Positions 17,577 to 28,835 of a stretch of 64,000 nucleotides of DNA are shown here, piece after piece. The translations under genes and the position numbers were made by a program. The first letter of the stretch is position 1; every line of letters begins with the position of its first letter. Source of the stretch: Microbacterium sp. LWO13-1.2. GTDB lineage: Bacteria; Actinomycetota; Actinomycetes; Actinomycetales; Microbacteriaceae. The stretch spans positions 930,001-994,000 of the forward strand of contig NZ_CP151634.1 in NCBI RefSeq assembly GCF_038397725.1. Direction: 5' to 3'. The notes under the pieces are model-generated. The model saw nothing but the letters and a program-made list of their open reading frames with translations. It was not told the DNA's origin and ran no database searches.

Positions 17577-18545
17577 TCAACCGAGCAGGCGGTTCACCCA
17601 GTTGTCGCGCGCAGCGGCGGTCGCCTGCGACACGGCGGCGTGGGGTGCGAACATGTCGAACCCGTGGAAGCCGCCGGCCCAGACGTGCAGTTCGGCCTGC
17701 ACCCCGTCCTTCCAGAGCTTCGTCGCGTAGGCCACATCCTCATCGCGGAAGACCTCGGCGCTGCCGCAGTCGATGAACGCGGGAGGAAGTCCGGAGAGAT
17801 CGGTCGCCCTCGCCGGCGAGGCGTACACCGTGACGTCCGCGGAGCCGCGGCGGTCTCCGAGCAGTGCGGTCCAGCCCGTGAGATTCGACCCTCGGTCCCA
17901 GACACCGATGCCGTCGATCTGCTGCGCCGATACTGTCGAGTCGCGGTCGTCGAGCATCGGGCAGATGAGCAGCTGCCCGATCAGCGCCGGCCCCTTCCGG
18001 TCCCGAGCGAGCAGGGCCGTGCCGGCGGCCAGCCCACCGCCCGCGCTTGCGCCGCCGATCAGCAACCGGTTCGGATCGACTCCGAGTTCTGCGGCGTTCT
18101 CCGCGGTCCAGACCAATCCGGCATAGCAGTCCTCGACCGGGTAGGGATCGGGGAACTCCGGTGCGAGCCGGTACTCGACCGTCACGATCGCCCCGTTGTA
18201 CCGCTCCGCCCAATCGAGGAAGCCGACGACTCCGAGCCAACGGTTGCCGATGATCATGCCGCCGCCGTGCGTGTGGAAGAAGCCGGGACCGGTCCCCGTG
18301 CGCCCCTCCTTCTCGATCACCGTGACGATGATCTCTCCACCCTCATGACCGGCGATGGTGACGTCGCGCCAGGTGAAGCCGCGATCGGCGAGCACCTGCA
18401 GCGTCTCGTCCGAACCGCCGACGGGCGCCTGCCGGAGCAGCGGGATCATCTCCGCTGTCAGGGTGGGAGGGATCTGGTCGCCGATGAGCGCGAGAGCCGC
18501 CTCGAGTTCGGGATCGAAGGGCGGGCGAAGAGTGACGTCAGTCAT
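17577..18545 (-). CDS. Alpha/beta hydrolase, HSL-family esterase
   Basis: 322 residues. The hormone-sensitive-lipase family signature is clear: oxyanion-hole HGGG (93-96), nucleophile Ser167 in GASAGG, and His294 in GGFHGFD. The acid position that is usually Asp in DPLRDE appears as Glu264 in SAEVFRDED. No signal peptide is present, so it is a cytoplasmic carboxylesterase acting on short acyl esters or xenobiotics. The start at 18545 follows AAAGGAG by 5 nt. It lies downstream of the oxidoreductase and MFS genes on the same strand but is separated from them by 160 bp, so it may have its own promoter. Confidence 0.9.
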   Translation of the reverse strand: MTDVTLRPPFDPELEAALALIGDQIPPTLTAEMIPLLRQAPVGGSDETLQVLADRGFTWRDVTIAGHEGGEIIVTVIEKEGRTGTGPGFFHTHGGGMIIGNRWLGVVGFLDWAERYNGAIVTVEYRLAPEFPDPYPVEDCYAGLVWTAENAAELGVDPNRLLIGGASAGGGLAAGTALLARDRKGPALIGQLLICPMLDDRDSTVSAQQIDGIGVWDRGSNLTGWTALLGDRRGSADVTVYASPARATDLSGLPPAFIDCGSAEVFRDEDVAYATKLWKDGVQAELHVWAGGFHGFDMFAPHAAVSQATAAARDNWVNRLLG

Positions 18546-18705
18546 CAGAACTCCTTTGTTCTCGGCCGCCAGCGCAGCGGCGCTCCGCCAGCCTCCTGCA
18601 CGTCGCACACGAGCGTAACCCGCCGAGCGCGGCCGATCCGCCGACATTCGACCGCCGAGTGGCGGGTCCTGGGCCTGCTCGAGTCGCCTTCTCTCCGTAC
18701 GCCGT

Positions 18706-19497
18706 TCAGCCGATCGGGACGCGATGGATACCGAGGTCGGTGCGACCGGGAAGCAGATCCGCTCGGAGTGCTCGGGTGCCGTGGTACTCGCCGTCGCGGA
18801 GTCGGCGGTAGGGGGTGCTCGGCGATTCGGCGCGGATCCCGGAGAGCCGTTCGACCAGCCGCGCGCTCTCGTGATCGACCCCCGTCGACTCCAACCCGTC
18901 GGCGTCGTGGACGACGTGCAGGTCGAGCGGCTCGATCCCGGTGTACCAGAGGGTGCCATGGGTGAGCGGGAACAGCAACGAGTCCACGTCTCCGCTCACG
19001 CCCCGTTCTCCGAGGGAACGGTCGTCCTCACCGGCCGTCACGATCACGAGGGCACGGCGCCCGGCGAGCAGGCCGTCGCCGTAGCGCAGAGGCAGACCGG
19101 TGTGCGGGTCGAGCGGACCGTAGGCGAACCCGTTGGTCAGCACGCGATCGAACCACCCCTTGAGGATCGCCGGGGGTCCGTACCACCACAGCGGGAACTG
19201 GAGCACGACGAGATCGGCTGCCTGAAGCTTGCGCTGCTCCTCGCTCACATCGGACGGCACCTGCCCCTCGGCATACGCCTCGCCCATGAGGTCGACGACG
19301 TTGCCTTCCCTCCCCTGCGGGTCGCCCAGATCCGGGGCCGCGAGCACAGGATCGAACCGCTGGCGATAGAGGTCGGTCGTCTGCACGTCGTAGTCGCGCG
19401 ACAGCGCCTCCCGCCCGTCACGGAACAGCCGGGCGTTGAACGAGTTCTCCTGGGGGTGTGCGTAGATCCAGTGGACGGTCGGGCGCGTTGCGGACAC
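18706..19497 (-). CDS. NAD(P)H-dependent flavodoxin-fold oxidoreductase (quinone-reductase type)
   Basis: 263 residues. WIYAHPQENSFNARL at the N-terminus is the FMN-phosphate loop of MdaB/KefF/NQO-type enzymes, and FPLWWYGPPAILKGWFDRVL (about residues 100-119) is the second family motif. The enzyme would reduce quinones or other electrophiles by two electrons. The GTG at 19497 follows AAAGG. It is 13 bp after the stop of an MFS pump gene in the same direction, so both are likely under the divergent HxlR regulator. A role in electrophile or drug stress is inferred from that. Confidence 0.88.
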   Translation of the reverse strand: MSATRPTVHWIYAHPQENSFNARLFRDGREALSRDYDVQTTDLYRQRFDPVLAAPDLGDPQGREGNVVDLMGEAYAEGQVPSDVSEEQRKLQAADLVVLQFPLWWYGPPAILKGWFDRVLTNGFAYGPLDPHTGLPLRYGDGLLAGRRALVIVTAGEDDRSLGERGVSGDVDSLLFPLTHGTLWYTGIEPLDLHVVHDADGLESTGVDHESARLVERLSGIRAESPSTPYRRLRDGEYHGTRALRADLLPGRTDLGIHRVPIG

Positions 19498-19510
19498 GGG
19501 CGGCCTTTCT

Positions 19511-20884
19511 TCAGCGGGATTCGCGGACAGAGGGCTTGGGCGCGCGCCTCCAGAGCGGCAGGAGCGCTGCGGCGACGACCATCCCGGTGGCAAGGAGGAG
19601 CGCGACGATGAAGCCGCGATGCCCGACGATCGAGGCGATCGTGCCGAGCACGGCGATTCCGAGGCCGCCGCCGAGGGCGAAGCCGACCTCCTGGATCGCC
19701 CCGACCTGGCCGGCGTCGTCGTCGGTCGTCACGTCGAAGAGGGTCGTCGCGGCGAGCGTGGCCGCGATCCCGAACCCCACCCCGACCAGCACGAGCGGGA
19801 TCGCAACGAGATCGACCCCTGTCGCGAGCCAGGCGAGTCCCGCCCCCTGCACCATGAGCGCCAGCACTGTCAGCGCTGGTGACGTCAGCCATCGGAGGAA
19901 CAGGGGTGCGAGCACCCCGCCGAGCGCGATCGCCACCGCCTGCGGAAGGATCGCGATCCCGGCTTCGGCCGCGCTGTACCCCCTGGCATCCTGCAGGTGC
20001 AGACTCACCAGGAGCACGGATGCCGTCGACACACCGCCGCTCGCCACGATGCGCACGATGGCAGGGCTGAACCCGGGCACTCGGAAGAGTCGCATGTCGA
20101 TGAGGGGTTCGCGCAGGGTGCGCTGGCGGCGGATGAAGAACACGAGCGTCACGACCGCGACGAGTCCTGCGATGCCCGCGGCGAGCGGAGCCGCGAGCAC
20201 CTCGTGCAGGGCGAAGACGAGAGCCCCGAGGGCGACGATCGACGACACGATGCTGAGGATGTCCCACGACGGTGGCCGCGAGCTGCGGGAATCAGGAACG
20301 AGCCAGATCGCGAGCACGCCGGCGACGACCGCGAGCGGCACGCTGCCCAGCAATAGCCAGCGCCACCCTGGACCCTCCGTGACGAGTCCGCCGAGCACCG
20401 GACCCAGAGCGCTGCCTGCGCCGAAGGTCGCGGTCCACAGCCCGTACGCCAGCACGCGCTGGCGTGCGTGATACTGCGCTCCGATCGTGGCCACGACGCC
20501 GGCCACGACGAAGGCCTCGGCGACGCCCAGCAGAGCCCGCACCACGACCAGCAGCATCCCGTCCTGGGCGAACCCGCCCACGGCGTTGAGCACTGCGAAG
20601 CCGGCGAGCCCGAGGAGCACGATCCGTTTGCGCCCGAACGCGTCGCCGATCCGCGCGGCGATGATCAGCGTCGCGGCGAGAGAGAGCGCATAGACGTCGA
20701 CGAGCCAGAGAGCGCCGCTGTCACTGAGGGTGAGGTCGCCTCGGATCGCCGGAAGCGCTGTCGACATGCTGCTGATCGCGAGCGCGCCGATCAGGATGCC
20801 GAGAAGCAGCGGGATCATGGCGAGCCACGGGTGGAGGGCCGAGCGGGGGCGAGCGGCTATTACGGGTGTCGGGAAGGTCACCAT
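19511..20884 (-). CDS. MFS drug/metabolite exporter (DHA2-like)
   Basis: 457 residues, polytopic. The first transmembrane helices carry IGALAISSMSTALPAIRGDL and the loop 2-3 motif A is GDAFGRKRIVLLG, both typical of QacA/SmvA-type multidrug exporters. The ATG at 20884 is chosen because the in-frame upstream ATG at 20926 would fall inside the predicted promoter. It is divergent from an HxlR regulator and co-directional with a flavodoxin-fold reductase. Likely role: efflux of toxic aromatic or quinone-like compounds. Substrate unknown. Confidence 0.88.
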   Translation of the reverse strand: MVTFPTPVIAARPRSALHPWLAMIPLLLGILIGALAISSMSTALPAIRGDLTLSDSGALWLVDVYALSLAATLIIAARIGDAFGRKRIVLLGLAGFAVLNAVGGFAQDGMLLVVVRALLGVAEAFVVAGVVATIGAQYHARQRVLAYGLWTATFGAGSALGPVLGGLVTEGPGWRWLLLGSVPLAVVAGVLAIWLVPDSRSSRPPSWDILSIVSSIVALGALVFALHEVLAAPLAAGIAGLVAVVTLVFFIRRQRTLREPLIDMRLFRVPGFSPAIVRIVASGGVSTASVLLVSLHLQDARGYSAAEAGIAILPQAVAIALGGVLAPLFLRWLTSPALTVLALMVQGAGLAWLATGVDLVAIPLVLVGVGFGIAATLAATTLFDVTTDDDAGQVGAIQEVGFALGGGLGIAVLGTIASIVGHRGFIVALLLATGMVVAAALLPLWRRAPKPSVRESR

Positions 20885-20898
20885 CTCAGTCTCAGGGG

Positions 20899-22922
<2,024 letters not shown>

Positions 22923-22933
22923 CGCTTCTCCTC

Positions 22934-22967
22934 GATGGGGGCGGATGCTGCGGCATCCGTCCCCATC
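22934..22967 (+). terminator. Terminator of argG
   Basis: A 15-bp stem with one mismatch (GATGGGGGCGGATGC, 4-nt loop, GCATCCGTCCCCATC) begins 12 bp after the stop and is followed by GTCGTTTC. Confidence 0.75.
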
Positions 22968-23006
22968 GTCGTTTCTGCGCTCTCGCTGTGAGTCCGCCGA
23001 ACTATC

Positions 23007-23042
23007 TTGCACATGACTGTGCATGTTAGCTACGATGGACGC
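23007..23042 (+). promoter_or_regulatory. TetR promoter with overlapping operator
   Basis: TTGCAC (23007-23012) and TACGAT (23031-23036) are 18 bp apart, and the ATG follows six bases later (leaderless). The perfect inverted repeat TGCACA-tgac-TGTGCA (23008-23023) overlaps the -35 box and spacer, as expected for TetR autorepression. Confidence 0.6.
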
Positions 23043-23654
23043 ATGTCCACCCGTGCACCCCGCAGCGATGCCAGAGCGAACCGCGCCGGCATCCTCGCCG
23101 CCGCGAGCGAGACGCTCGCCCACGACCCCCATGCTTCGGTCGATGTGATCGCCCGCAGCGCCGGTCTCTCGCGCCGCACCCTGTACGGACACTTCGACGA
23201 CCGCGACGCTCTCATCCGAGAGCTCATCGCCAACGGAGCCCAGCGCTTCAACGCCATCGCCGAGTCCGTCACTGACGCCGACTCCCGACTCGCCCTCGCG
23301 CGCCTCGCCGCACGCCTCTGGCAGGAGGCCGCGCACGTGCAGGTCGCCGCCGCGCTCGCACTCGACGAGGCCCATGTCGAGCACACCGCCGCGGCGCTCG
23401 CCCCGCTGCGGCGCGCCGTCGCCGCTCTGGTCACCCGTGGGCAGGGTGACGGCAGCTTCCGCACCGACCTGGCCGCCCCGACGCTCGCGCGGCTCATCGA
23501 AGAGATGGCCCGCACCGTCGTCGCTCGCACCGATGCGGCGAGCGCGGGCGCCGCAAGCCTCGCCGTCCGCGTCGTGCTCTCGATCGCCGGGCTGTCCTGG
23601 CACGAGGCCGACGAGCTCCTCGCCGCACACCCCGACATCAGCGTCGACGCATGA
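23043..23654 (+). CDS. TetR-family transcriptional regulator
   Basis: 203 residues. The N-terminal helix-turn-helix is RAGILAAASETLAHDPHASVDVIARSAGLSRRTLYGHFDDRDALI. The C-terminal ligand domain is Ala/Leu/Arg rich and not diagnostic. The stop overlaps the start of the first YhgE-like gene (ATGA), so it is the first gene of that operon and probably represses it through the dyad in its own promoter. Confidence 0.92.
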   Translation: MSTRAPRSDARANRAGILAAASETLAHDPHASVDVIARSAGLSRRTLYGHFDDRDALIRELIANGAQRFNAIAESVTDADSRLALARLAARLWQEAAHVQVAAALALDEAHVEHTAAALAPLRRAVAALVTRGQGDGSFRTDLAAPTLARLIEEMARTVVARTDAASAGAASLAVRVVLSIAGLSWHEADELLAAHPDISVDA

Positions 23655-26542
23655 TGTCGCCGATCGACGGCCACATGCCCAACGCCTGGAGCGTCTTCCG
23701 GCGCGACGTGCGCCGACTGGCCCGCGTGAGCAAGGCGTGGATCATCATCATCGGCGTCATCGTGACGCCCTCCCTCTACGCGTGGTTCAACATCGTCGCC
23801 TTCTGGGACCCGTACGCGAACACCCAGAACGTCAGCGTCGCGATCGTGAACCAGGACGACGGAGCGACATCGGATCTGACCGGTGACATCGACGTGGGCG
23901 GCGAACTCGTCAGCCAGCTCAAGGAGAACGACCAGCTCGGCTGGGAGTTCATGGACGAGGACGACGCGATGGACGCCGTCCGGAGCGGGCGGAGCTACGC
24001 GGCGATCGTCATCCCCGAGGATTTCAGCCGCGACTTCATCAGCATCACGAGCGGCGAGTTCACGCGCCCCGTCCTGCGGTACTTCGTCAACGAGAAGGCG
24101 AACGCCATCGCCCCGAAGATCACCGATGTCGGCGCCTCGACGCTCGACACCCAGATCAACAGCACCTTCGTGTCGGTGGTCGCCGAGGCCGTCACCGGGC
24201 AGCTGAAGGATGCCGGTGAAGACGCCGAAGGCCGACTGGGCGATGCCCGCGACACCACCGTCACGGCCCTCGATGACGCCGTCGGCAAGGTCAGCACCGC
24301 ACGCCAGGGCATCACCAGACTGCAGACCGGGCTCACCGATGCGCAGACCAGGCTCGACGGCGCCGTGTCGACGCTGGGCGAGGTCGACAACACGCTCGGC
24401 GAGGTGCAGAGCGCCGTCGCCCAGGCCCAGACCATCGCCGCCGAGGCGCAGCAGGAACTGCTCACCTTCACCGACAAGGTGACATCCGCCTACGTCTCGG
24501 GGGCCACCCTGTTCGCCGACGCGTCCTCGAAGATGAACGCCTCGATCGCGACCCTGTCGACCAGCCTGCGACAGGCGAACGTCGCGGTGGGTTCTGCGAT
24601 CGATGACCTCTCCGCCGTGATCAAGGCCAACGGCACAGCGCTCGGCGAGCTGCAGGCCGTCCTCGACAAGACCGATCCCGGCTCCGCGGCAGCCCAACAG
24701 CTCAGCAAGGCGATCGACGACCTGAAAGAACGCAACGCCGCCGACCAGCAGGTGCTCGACCAGCTGAAGCAACTGAACAGCGACGTCTCGAGCACGATCG
24801 ATTCGGTCAAGGCGGCCGCGAACACGGTCAATACCGCCGTGGGCACCGCCGCGACCTCGGCGGGCACCATCCGCGATGCGCTCATGCAGAGCGTCCCCGA
24901 ACTCAACCGTGCGATGTCGGCGCTGTCCTCCAGTGCGGATGCGTTCTCGTCAGCCCTGGGCGCACAGCGCACCCAGGTGACGCAGGCACAGAACCTGCTG
25001 ACCGGCATGAGGACTCAGCTCGCGGCGACCGCCGAGGCACTCACCGCCCTCGACGGCAACCTCGTCACCGCGCAGTCCGGACTGGGCGGTGTGCGCACCG
25101 ATGTGCTGGCGCTCAGCGCCGCCGACATCTGGAATCGGCTCAGCACGATCAGCGGACTGGATGCCGAACAGATCGCGCAGTTCATGGCCTCCCCTGTCGA
25201 GGTGCACGAGAACGTCCTGTTCCCCACGAAGGCCTACGGCTCGGCGATGGCCGCCCTGTTCACCAACCTGTCGCTGTGGATCGGCGCGTTCGTGCTGATG
25301 GTCATCATGCGTCTCGAGGTCGACACCGAGGGTGTGGAAGGCGTCTCCGTGCGGCAAGCGTATTTGGGACGCTGGATGCTGCTGGCATCGATCGCCGTGT
25401 TCCAGGCCGTGCTCGTCTGCGTGGGCAACCTGGTCATCGGCGTCCAGACGGCGAACCCGTTCGCGTTCGTCGGGACCGGTGTGCTCATCGGCCTGGCCTA
25501 TCTCAGCATCATCTACGCGCTGTCGGTGTGCTTCGGCTACGTCGGCAAGGGACTCTGCATCCTGCTGGTGATCTTCCAGATCCCGGGAGCATCCGGGCTC
25601 TACCCGATCGAGATGATGCCGGACTTCTTCCGCGGGCTGTACCCGTTCCTGCCGTTCACCTACGGCATCGACGCACTCCGTGAGACCATCAGCGGCTTCT
25701 GCGACGGCCACTACTGGCAGTTCATGGGAGCGCTCGCCGTCTTCGTCGTGCTGGCATTCACACTCGGGCTGTTCCTGCGTCGACGGCTGGGGAACTTCGC
25801 GCTTCTGTTCAACAGCCGGCTGGCGGAGAGCCACCTGCTGGTGAGCGAGGACGTGCAGATCACCGGTCGCCGCCGGACGCCGGAGATCATCCGCGCACTG
25901 ACCGACGGCGACGGCTACCGCGCCGAGGTCGCCCAACGCGTTCGACGGTTCTCCGACCGGTACCCGACCCTGCTGCGACTCACGCTGATCGTGGGGGTCG
26001 CCGTCATGGCGCTGCTCGGCCTCGTCGCCTGGCTGCTCCCGGAAGCGAAGGTGACGATGCTCGGCCTGTGGGCACTGTGGTGCCTGATCCTCATCGCCGT
26101 CCTGGTCGCGCTCGAGTACGTCAAGCAGAGCATCCAGCAAGCCGCCGAAGTGGGGGAGATGCCGGAGGCCGATCTGCGCGATGCGCTGGCCGTCGAGATC
26201 GGGCGCGATGCGCTTCTTCTCCCCGTGTCTCACGACGCAACCGACGCCGCGACCTCGACCGCGCGCACCGCCGTGCTCGAGCGGCCGCACGTGGTCGCCG
26301 ACGACACCGCCGTTCTGGAAGATCTCTTCGCGAACGATCCCGACCCGACACCGGACAAGGACGACGCCGAGGAGCTTGCGACCCAACCGGTCGCGGAACA
26401 GGCGGAGTCGGATGCCGGGCTCCCCGGCGAATCCGCCGACGATGGGCCCTCCGGACACGAAGGCGCCGATCTCGACGACACGGAAGACGACACGAAGCGG
26501 CCGGACGATGGCCCCGATCAGGAACGGCAGGAGCGCGAATGA
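23651..26542 (+). CDS. YhgE/Pip-type ABC-2-like membrane protein
   Basis: 963 residues. A first transmembrane helix (about 30-50, AWIIIIGVIVTPSLYAWFNIVAFWDPY) precedes a large extracytoplasmic region. That region has VSVAIVNQDDGA and a long Ala/Gln-rich coiled coil (about 200-500). Five or more helices follow, with the YhgE block SLSIIYALSVCFGYVGKGLCI and LPFTYGIDALRETI. An extra helix pair and an acidic tail of about 100 residues (DDTEDDTKRPDDGPDQERQE) end the protein; the tail is unusual for the family. YhgE/Pip proteins include the phage-infection protein and type VII-associated exporters, and their precise role is unknown. It overlaps genes on both sides by 4 bp. Confidence 0.88.
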   Translation: MMSPIDGHMPNAWSVFRRDVRRLARVSKAWIIIIGVIVTPSLYAWFNIVAFWDPYANTQNVSVAIVNQDDGATSDLTGDIDVGGELVSQLKENDQLGWEFMDEDDAMDAVRSGRSYAAIVIPEDFSRDFISITSGEFTRPVLRYFVNEKANAIAPKITDVGASTLDTQINSTFVSVVAEAVTGQLKDAGEDAEGRLGDARDTTVTALDDAVGKVSTARQGITRLQTGLTDAQTRLDGAVSTLGEVDNTLGEVQSAVAQAQTIAAEAQQELLTFTDKVTSAYVSGATLFADASSKMNASIATLSTSLRQANVAVGSAIDDLSAVIKANGTALGELQAVLDKTDPGSAAAQQLSKAIDDLKERNAADQQVLDQLKQLNSDVSSTIDSVKAAANTVNTAVGTAATSAGTIRDALMQSVPELNRAMSALSSSADAFSSALGAQRTQVTQAQNLLTGMRTQLAATAEALTALDGNLVTAQSGLGGVRTDVLALSAADIWNRLSTISGLDAEQIAQFMASPVEVHENVLFPTKAYGSAMAALFTNLSLWIGAFVLMVIMRLEVDTEGVEGVSVRQAYLGRWMLLASIAVFQAVLVCVGNLVIGVQTANPFAFVGTGVLIGLAYLSIIYALSVCFGYVGKGLCILLVIFQIPGASGLYPIEMMPDFFRGLYPFLPFTYGIDALRETISGFCDGHYWQFMGALAVFVVLAFTLGLFLRRRLGNFALLFNSRLAESHLLVSEDVQITGRRRTPEIIRALTDGDGYRAEVAQRVRRFSDRYPTLLRLTLIVGVAVMALLGLVAWLLPEAKVTMLGLWALWCLILIAVLVALEYVKQSIQQAAEVGEMPEADLRDALAVEIGRDALLLPVSHDATDAATSTARTAVLERPHVVADDTAVLEDLFANDPDPTPDKDDAEELATQPVAEQAESDAGLPGESADDGPSGHEGADLDDTEDDTKRPDDGPDQERQERE

Positions 26543-28722
26543 AGAACATCCTGCAGGTGTTCCGACACGACCTGCGCCGGGCGACGAGCAACGTCATGGC
26601 CGTCATCGTGCTGTTCGGGCTGGTCATCATCCCTTCGCTGTTCACATGGTTCAACGTCATGGCCAGCTGGAATCCGTTCGAGAACACCAAGAACCTGACC
26701 GTCGCGGTCGCCAACACCGACGAGGGATATCAGAGCGATCTTGTTCCGATCCGCCTGAACGTCGGCGAGCAGGTGCAGTCGGCGCTGCGCGCGAACGACG
26801 ATCTGCACTGGGTGTTCACCTCGAAGGAAGAGGCGATCGACGGCACGAAATCCGGCGAGTACTACGCCGCGATCGTGCTTCCGCCGACCTTCAGCGCCGA
26901 CATGATGACGTTCTACTCGAACGGCGCCGAGCGCACCGAGATCGAGTACTACACCAACGAGAAGAAGAACGCCCTCGCTCCGAAGATCACCGAGCAGGGT
27001 GCAGGCGAGGTCTCCACCACCATCAACGAGGTGTTCACGGAGAAGCTCAGCGAGGCCGGCCTGAACATCATCACCTCGCTGTCCACGTATCTCGACGACG
27101 CCGACACGCAGGCGACGCTGTCGCGCCTGCAGGCACACGTCAGCGAAGTCGCCGCGCAACTGCGCGCCGGCTCGGCGACGGCCGACATGTTCACGTCTCT
27201 GATCGCCTCGAGCAGACCCCTGGTCGACAGTGCCTCCGAGCTCGCAACGGCGTCCGGCGATGCGCTGCGCGGCGCCACCGGCGCACTCGGCAATGGGAAA
27301 GATGCCGCCCAGTCGCTGAAGGACATCCTCGCCTCGACGGCGGCGACGCTCGGCGGCGCCCTGTCCGGCACGGCCGACAGCTATCAGGCCGTCGCCGACA
27401 GCGTCGACGACGTGTTCTCGTCGATGAGTGCGCAGTCGCAGAGCTCGGCCGACACGATCCGAGCCGTGGCGGCCCGGGTGCAGACGCAGATCGACCAGCA
27501 GCAGGAGCTGCGCGACACCCTGGTGAACGACGTTCGCCCGCTCCTGCCCGAGTCGGCGCTGGACTCGTTCGATCGGGCCGTGTCGCGGATCGATGGCGCG
27601 ATCGCGCGACAGCAGGAGCTGCACGATCGCCTCGACGAAGCAGCGACGCACATCACCGACACCGATGCCGACGTTCAGGCCACGCACGCCGAGATCACCG
27701 GCCTGATCGCCGAGGCGAAGGCTGCCGTGAAGGATGCTCAGAACGCCTACACCGGCAGCCTGCAGCCGAAACTCGATGCGCTCGCCGAGACGCTCGCCGT
27801 CATCGGCGGCAACATCGACTCGATCGGCAACGATCTCTCGTCCGTGGCGGAGTCGCTCTCTGGATCCGACTCCCTGAGCACGGTTCTGGCGGACGCCGAG
27901 TCGCTGACGACCGACATCTGGGGCTCGCTCACCGAGACAGCAGATCGTTTCGATGCCCTCGCGGCCGCGCTGACGAAGGCCATCGATACCGGTGACCTCA
28001 GCGAACTCACGAAGGTCATCGGTGCGGATCCGCGGGCGCTGGCAACCCATCTCGCGGAACCCGTGTCGCTCGAGCGGGTCCCGGTCTTCTCGGTCGTCAG
28101 CTTCGGCGCGGCGATGACTCCGCTCTACACCGTGCTCGCGCTCTGGGTTGGAGCTCTCCTGATCTCTGTGTCGATCCGGGTCGACCCTCCGCAGGGCGGG
28201 GCCTCCGAGCTCCCTCTCCTCTCCCCCACTCAGACGTACCTCGGCAGGTTCGGCATCTTCGCGCTCGTCGGGTTCCTGCAGAGCACGCTCGTGTGTCTCG
28301 GCAGCGTGCTGTTCACCCAGGTGCAGCCAGAGCATCCGTTCCTGCTCATCCTGACCGGGTGGGTGATGTCGCTGGTGTTCACACTGATCATCTACACGTT
28401 CGTGGTGACATTCGGAAACGCGGGAAAGGCGTTGGCCGTGCTGATGCTCGTCGTGCAGATCTCCAGTTCCGGTGGCGCCTACCCGCTGCAGGTGCTTCCG
28501 CAGTGGTTCCAGAACGTCAGTCCGTTCCTGCCTGCCACGCACGCGGTCAACGCGATGCGCTCCGCGATCGCCGGCATCTACAACAACGACTTCTGGGTCT
28601 CGTTGGGCTTGCTGTCCGCGTTCATCCTGCCCGCCCTGCTGCTCGGCCTGGTGCTGCGCCTGCCGCTCATCGGCTTCAACAAGAAGCTGCTGCGCGCCCT
28701 GGCGTCCACGAAACTCATGTGA
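26539..28722 (+). CDS. YhgE/Pip-type ABC-2-like membrane protein (second copy)
   Basis: 727 residues, the same architecture as the preceding protein without its C-terminal extension. It has a first helix (about 18-40, MAVIVLFGLVIIPSLFTWFNVMASWNPF), LTVAVANTDEGY, then a long coiled-coil ectodomain. A C-terminal membrane domain carries FTLIIYTFVVTFGNAGKALAV and PFLPATHAVNAMRSAIAG. It starts with ATGA overlapping the upstream stop, with CAGGAG nearby. Two unequal YhgE paralogues in one TetR operon suggest a heteromeric complex. Confidence 0.9.
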   Translation: MKNILQVFRHDLRRATSNVMAVIVLFGLVIIPSLFTWFNVMASWNPFENTKNLTVAVANTDEGYQSDLVPIRLNVGEQVQSALRANDDLHWVFTSKEEAIDGTKSGEYYAAIVLPPTFSADMMTFYSNGAERTEIEYYTNEKKNALAPKITEQGAGEVSTTINEVFTEKLSEAGLNIITSLSTYLDDADTQATLSRLQAHVSEVAAQLRAGSATADMFTSLIASSRPLVDSASELATASGDALRGATGALGNGKDAAQSLKDILASTAATLGGALSGTADSYQAVADSVDDVFSSMSAQSQSSADTIRAVAARVQTQIDQQQELRDTLVNDVRPLLPESALDSFDRAVSRIDGAIARQQELHDRLDEAATHITDTDADVQATHAEITGLIAEAKAAVKDAQNAYTGSLQPKLDALAETLAVIGGNIDSIGNDLSSVAESLSGSDSLSTVLADAESLTTDIWGSLTETADRFDALAAALTKAIDTGDLSELTKVIGADPRALATHLAEPVSLERVPVFSVVSFGAAMTPLYTVLALWVGALLISVSIRVDPPQGGASELPLLSPTQTYLGRFGIFALVGFLQSTLVCLGSVLFTQVQPEHPFLLILTGWVMSLVFTLIIYTFVVTFGNAGKALAVLMLVVQISSSGGAYPLQVLPQWFQNVSPFLPATHAVNAMRSAIAGIYNNDFWVSLGLLSAFILPALLLGLVLRLPLIGFNKKLLRALASTKLM

Positions 28723-28835
28723 CGCGCGTGCCGTCGCCGCCTCGGTAGGTATGATTCGAGGGCGCGCCACCTGAAACGCGCACCGGGGCTTGTTGGTACT
28801 GGGTCCCAGCACGCTACCCGAAAGAGCTCTCAACG
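28723..28835 (+). promoter_or_regulatory. Leader region upstream of Ntn hydrolase gene
   Basis: TATGAT (28750-28755) is a good -10 box but no matching -35 is seen. Downstream, CTGGG-T-CCCAG nested inside GGTA...TACC can form a small hairpin before the AAAGAG ribosome site. Confidence 0.35.
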
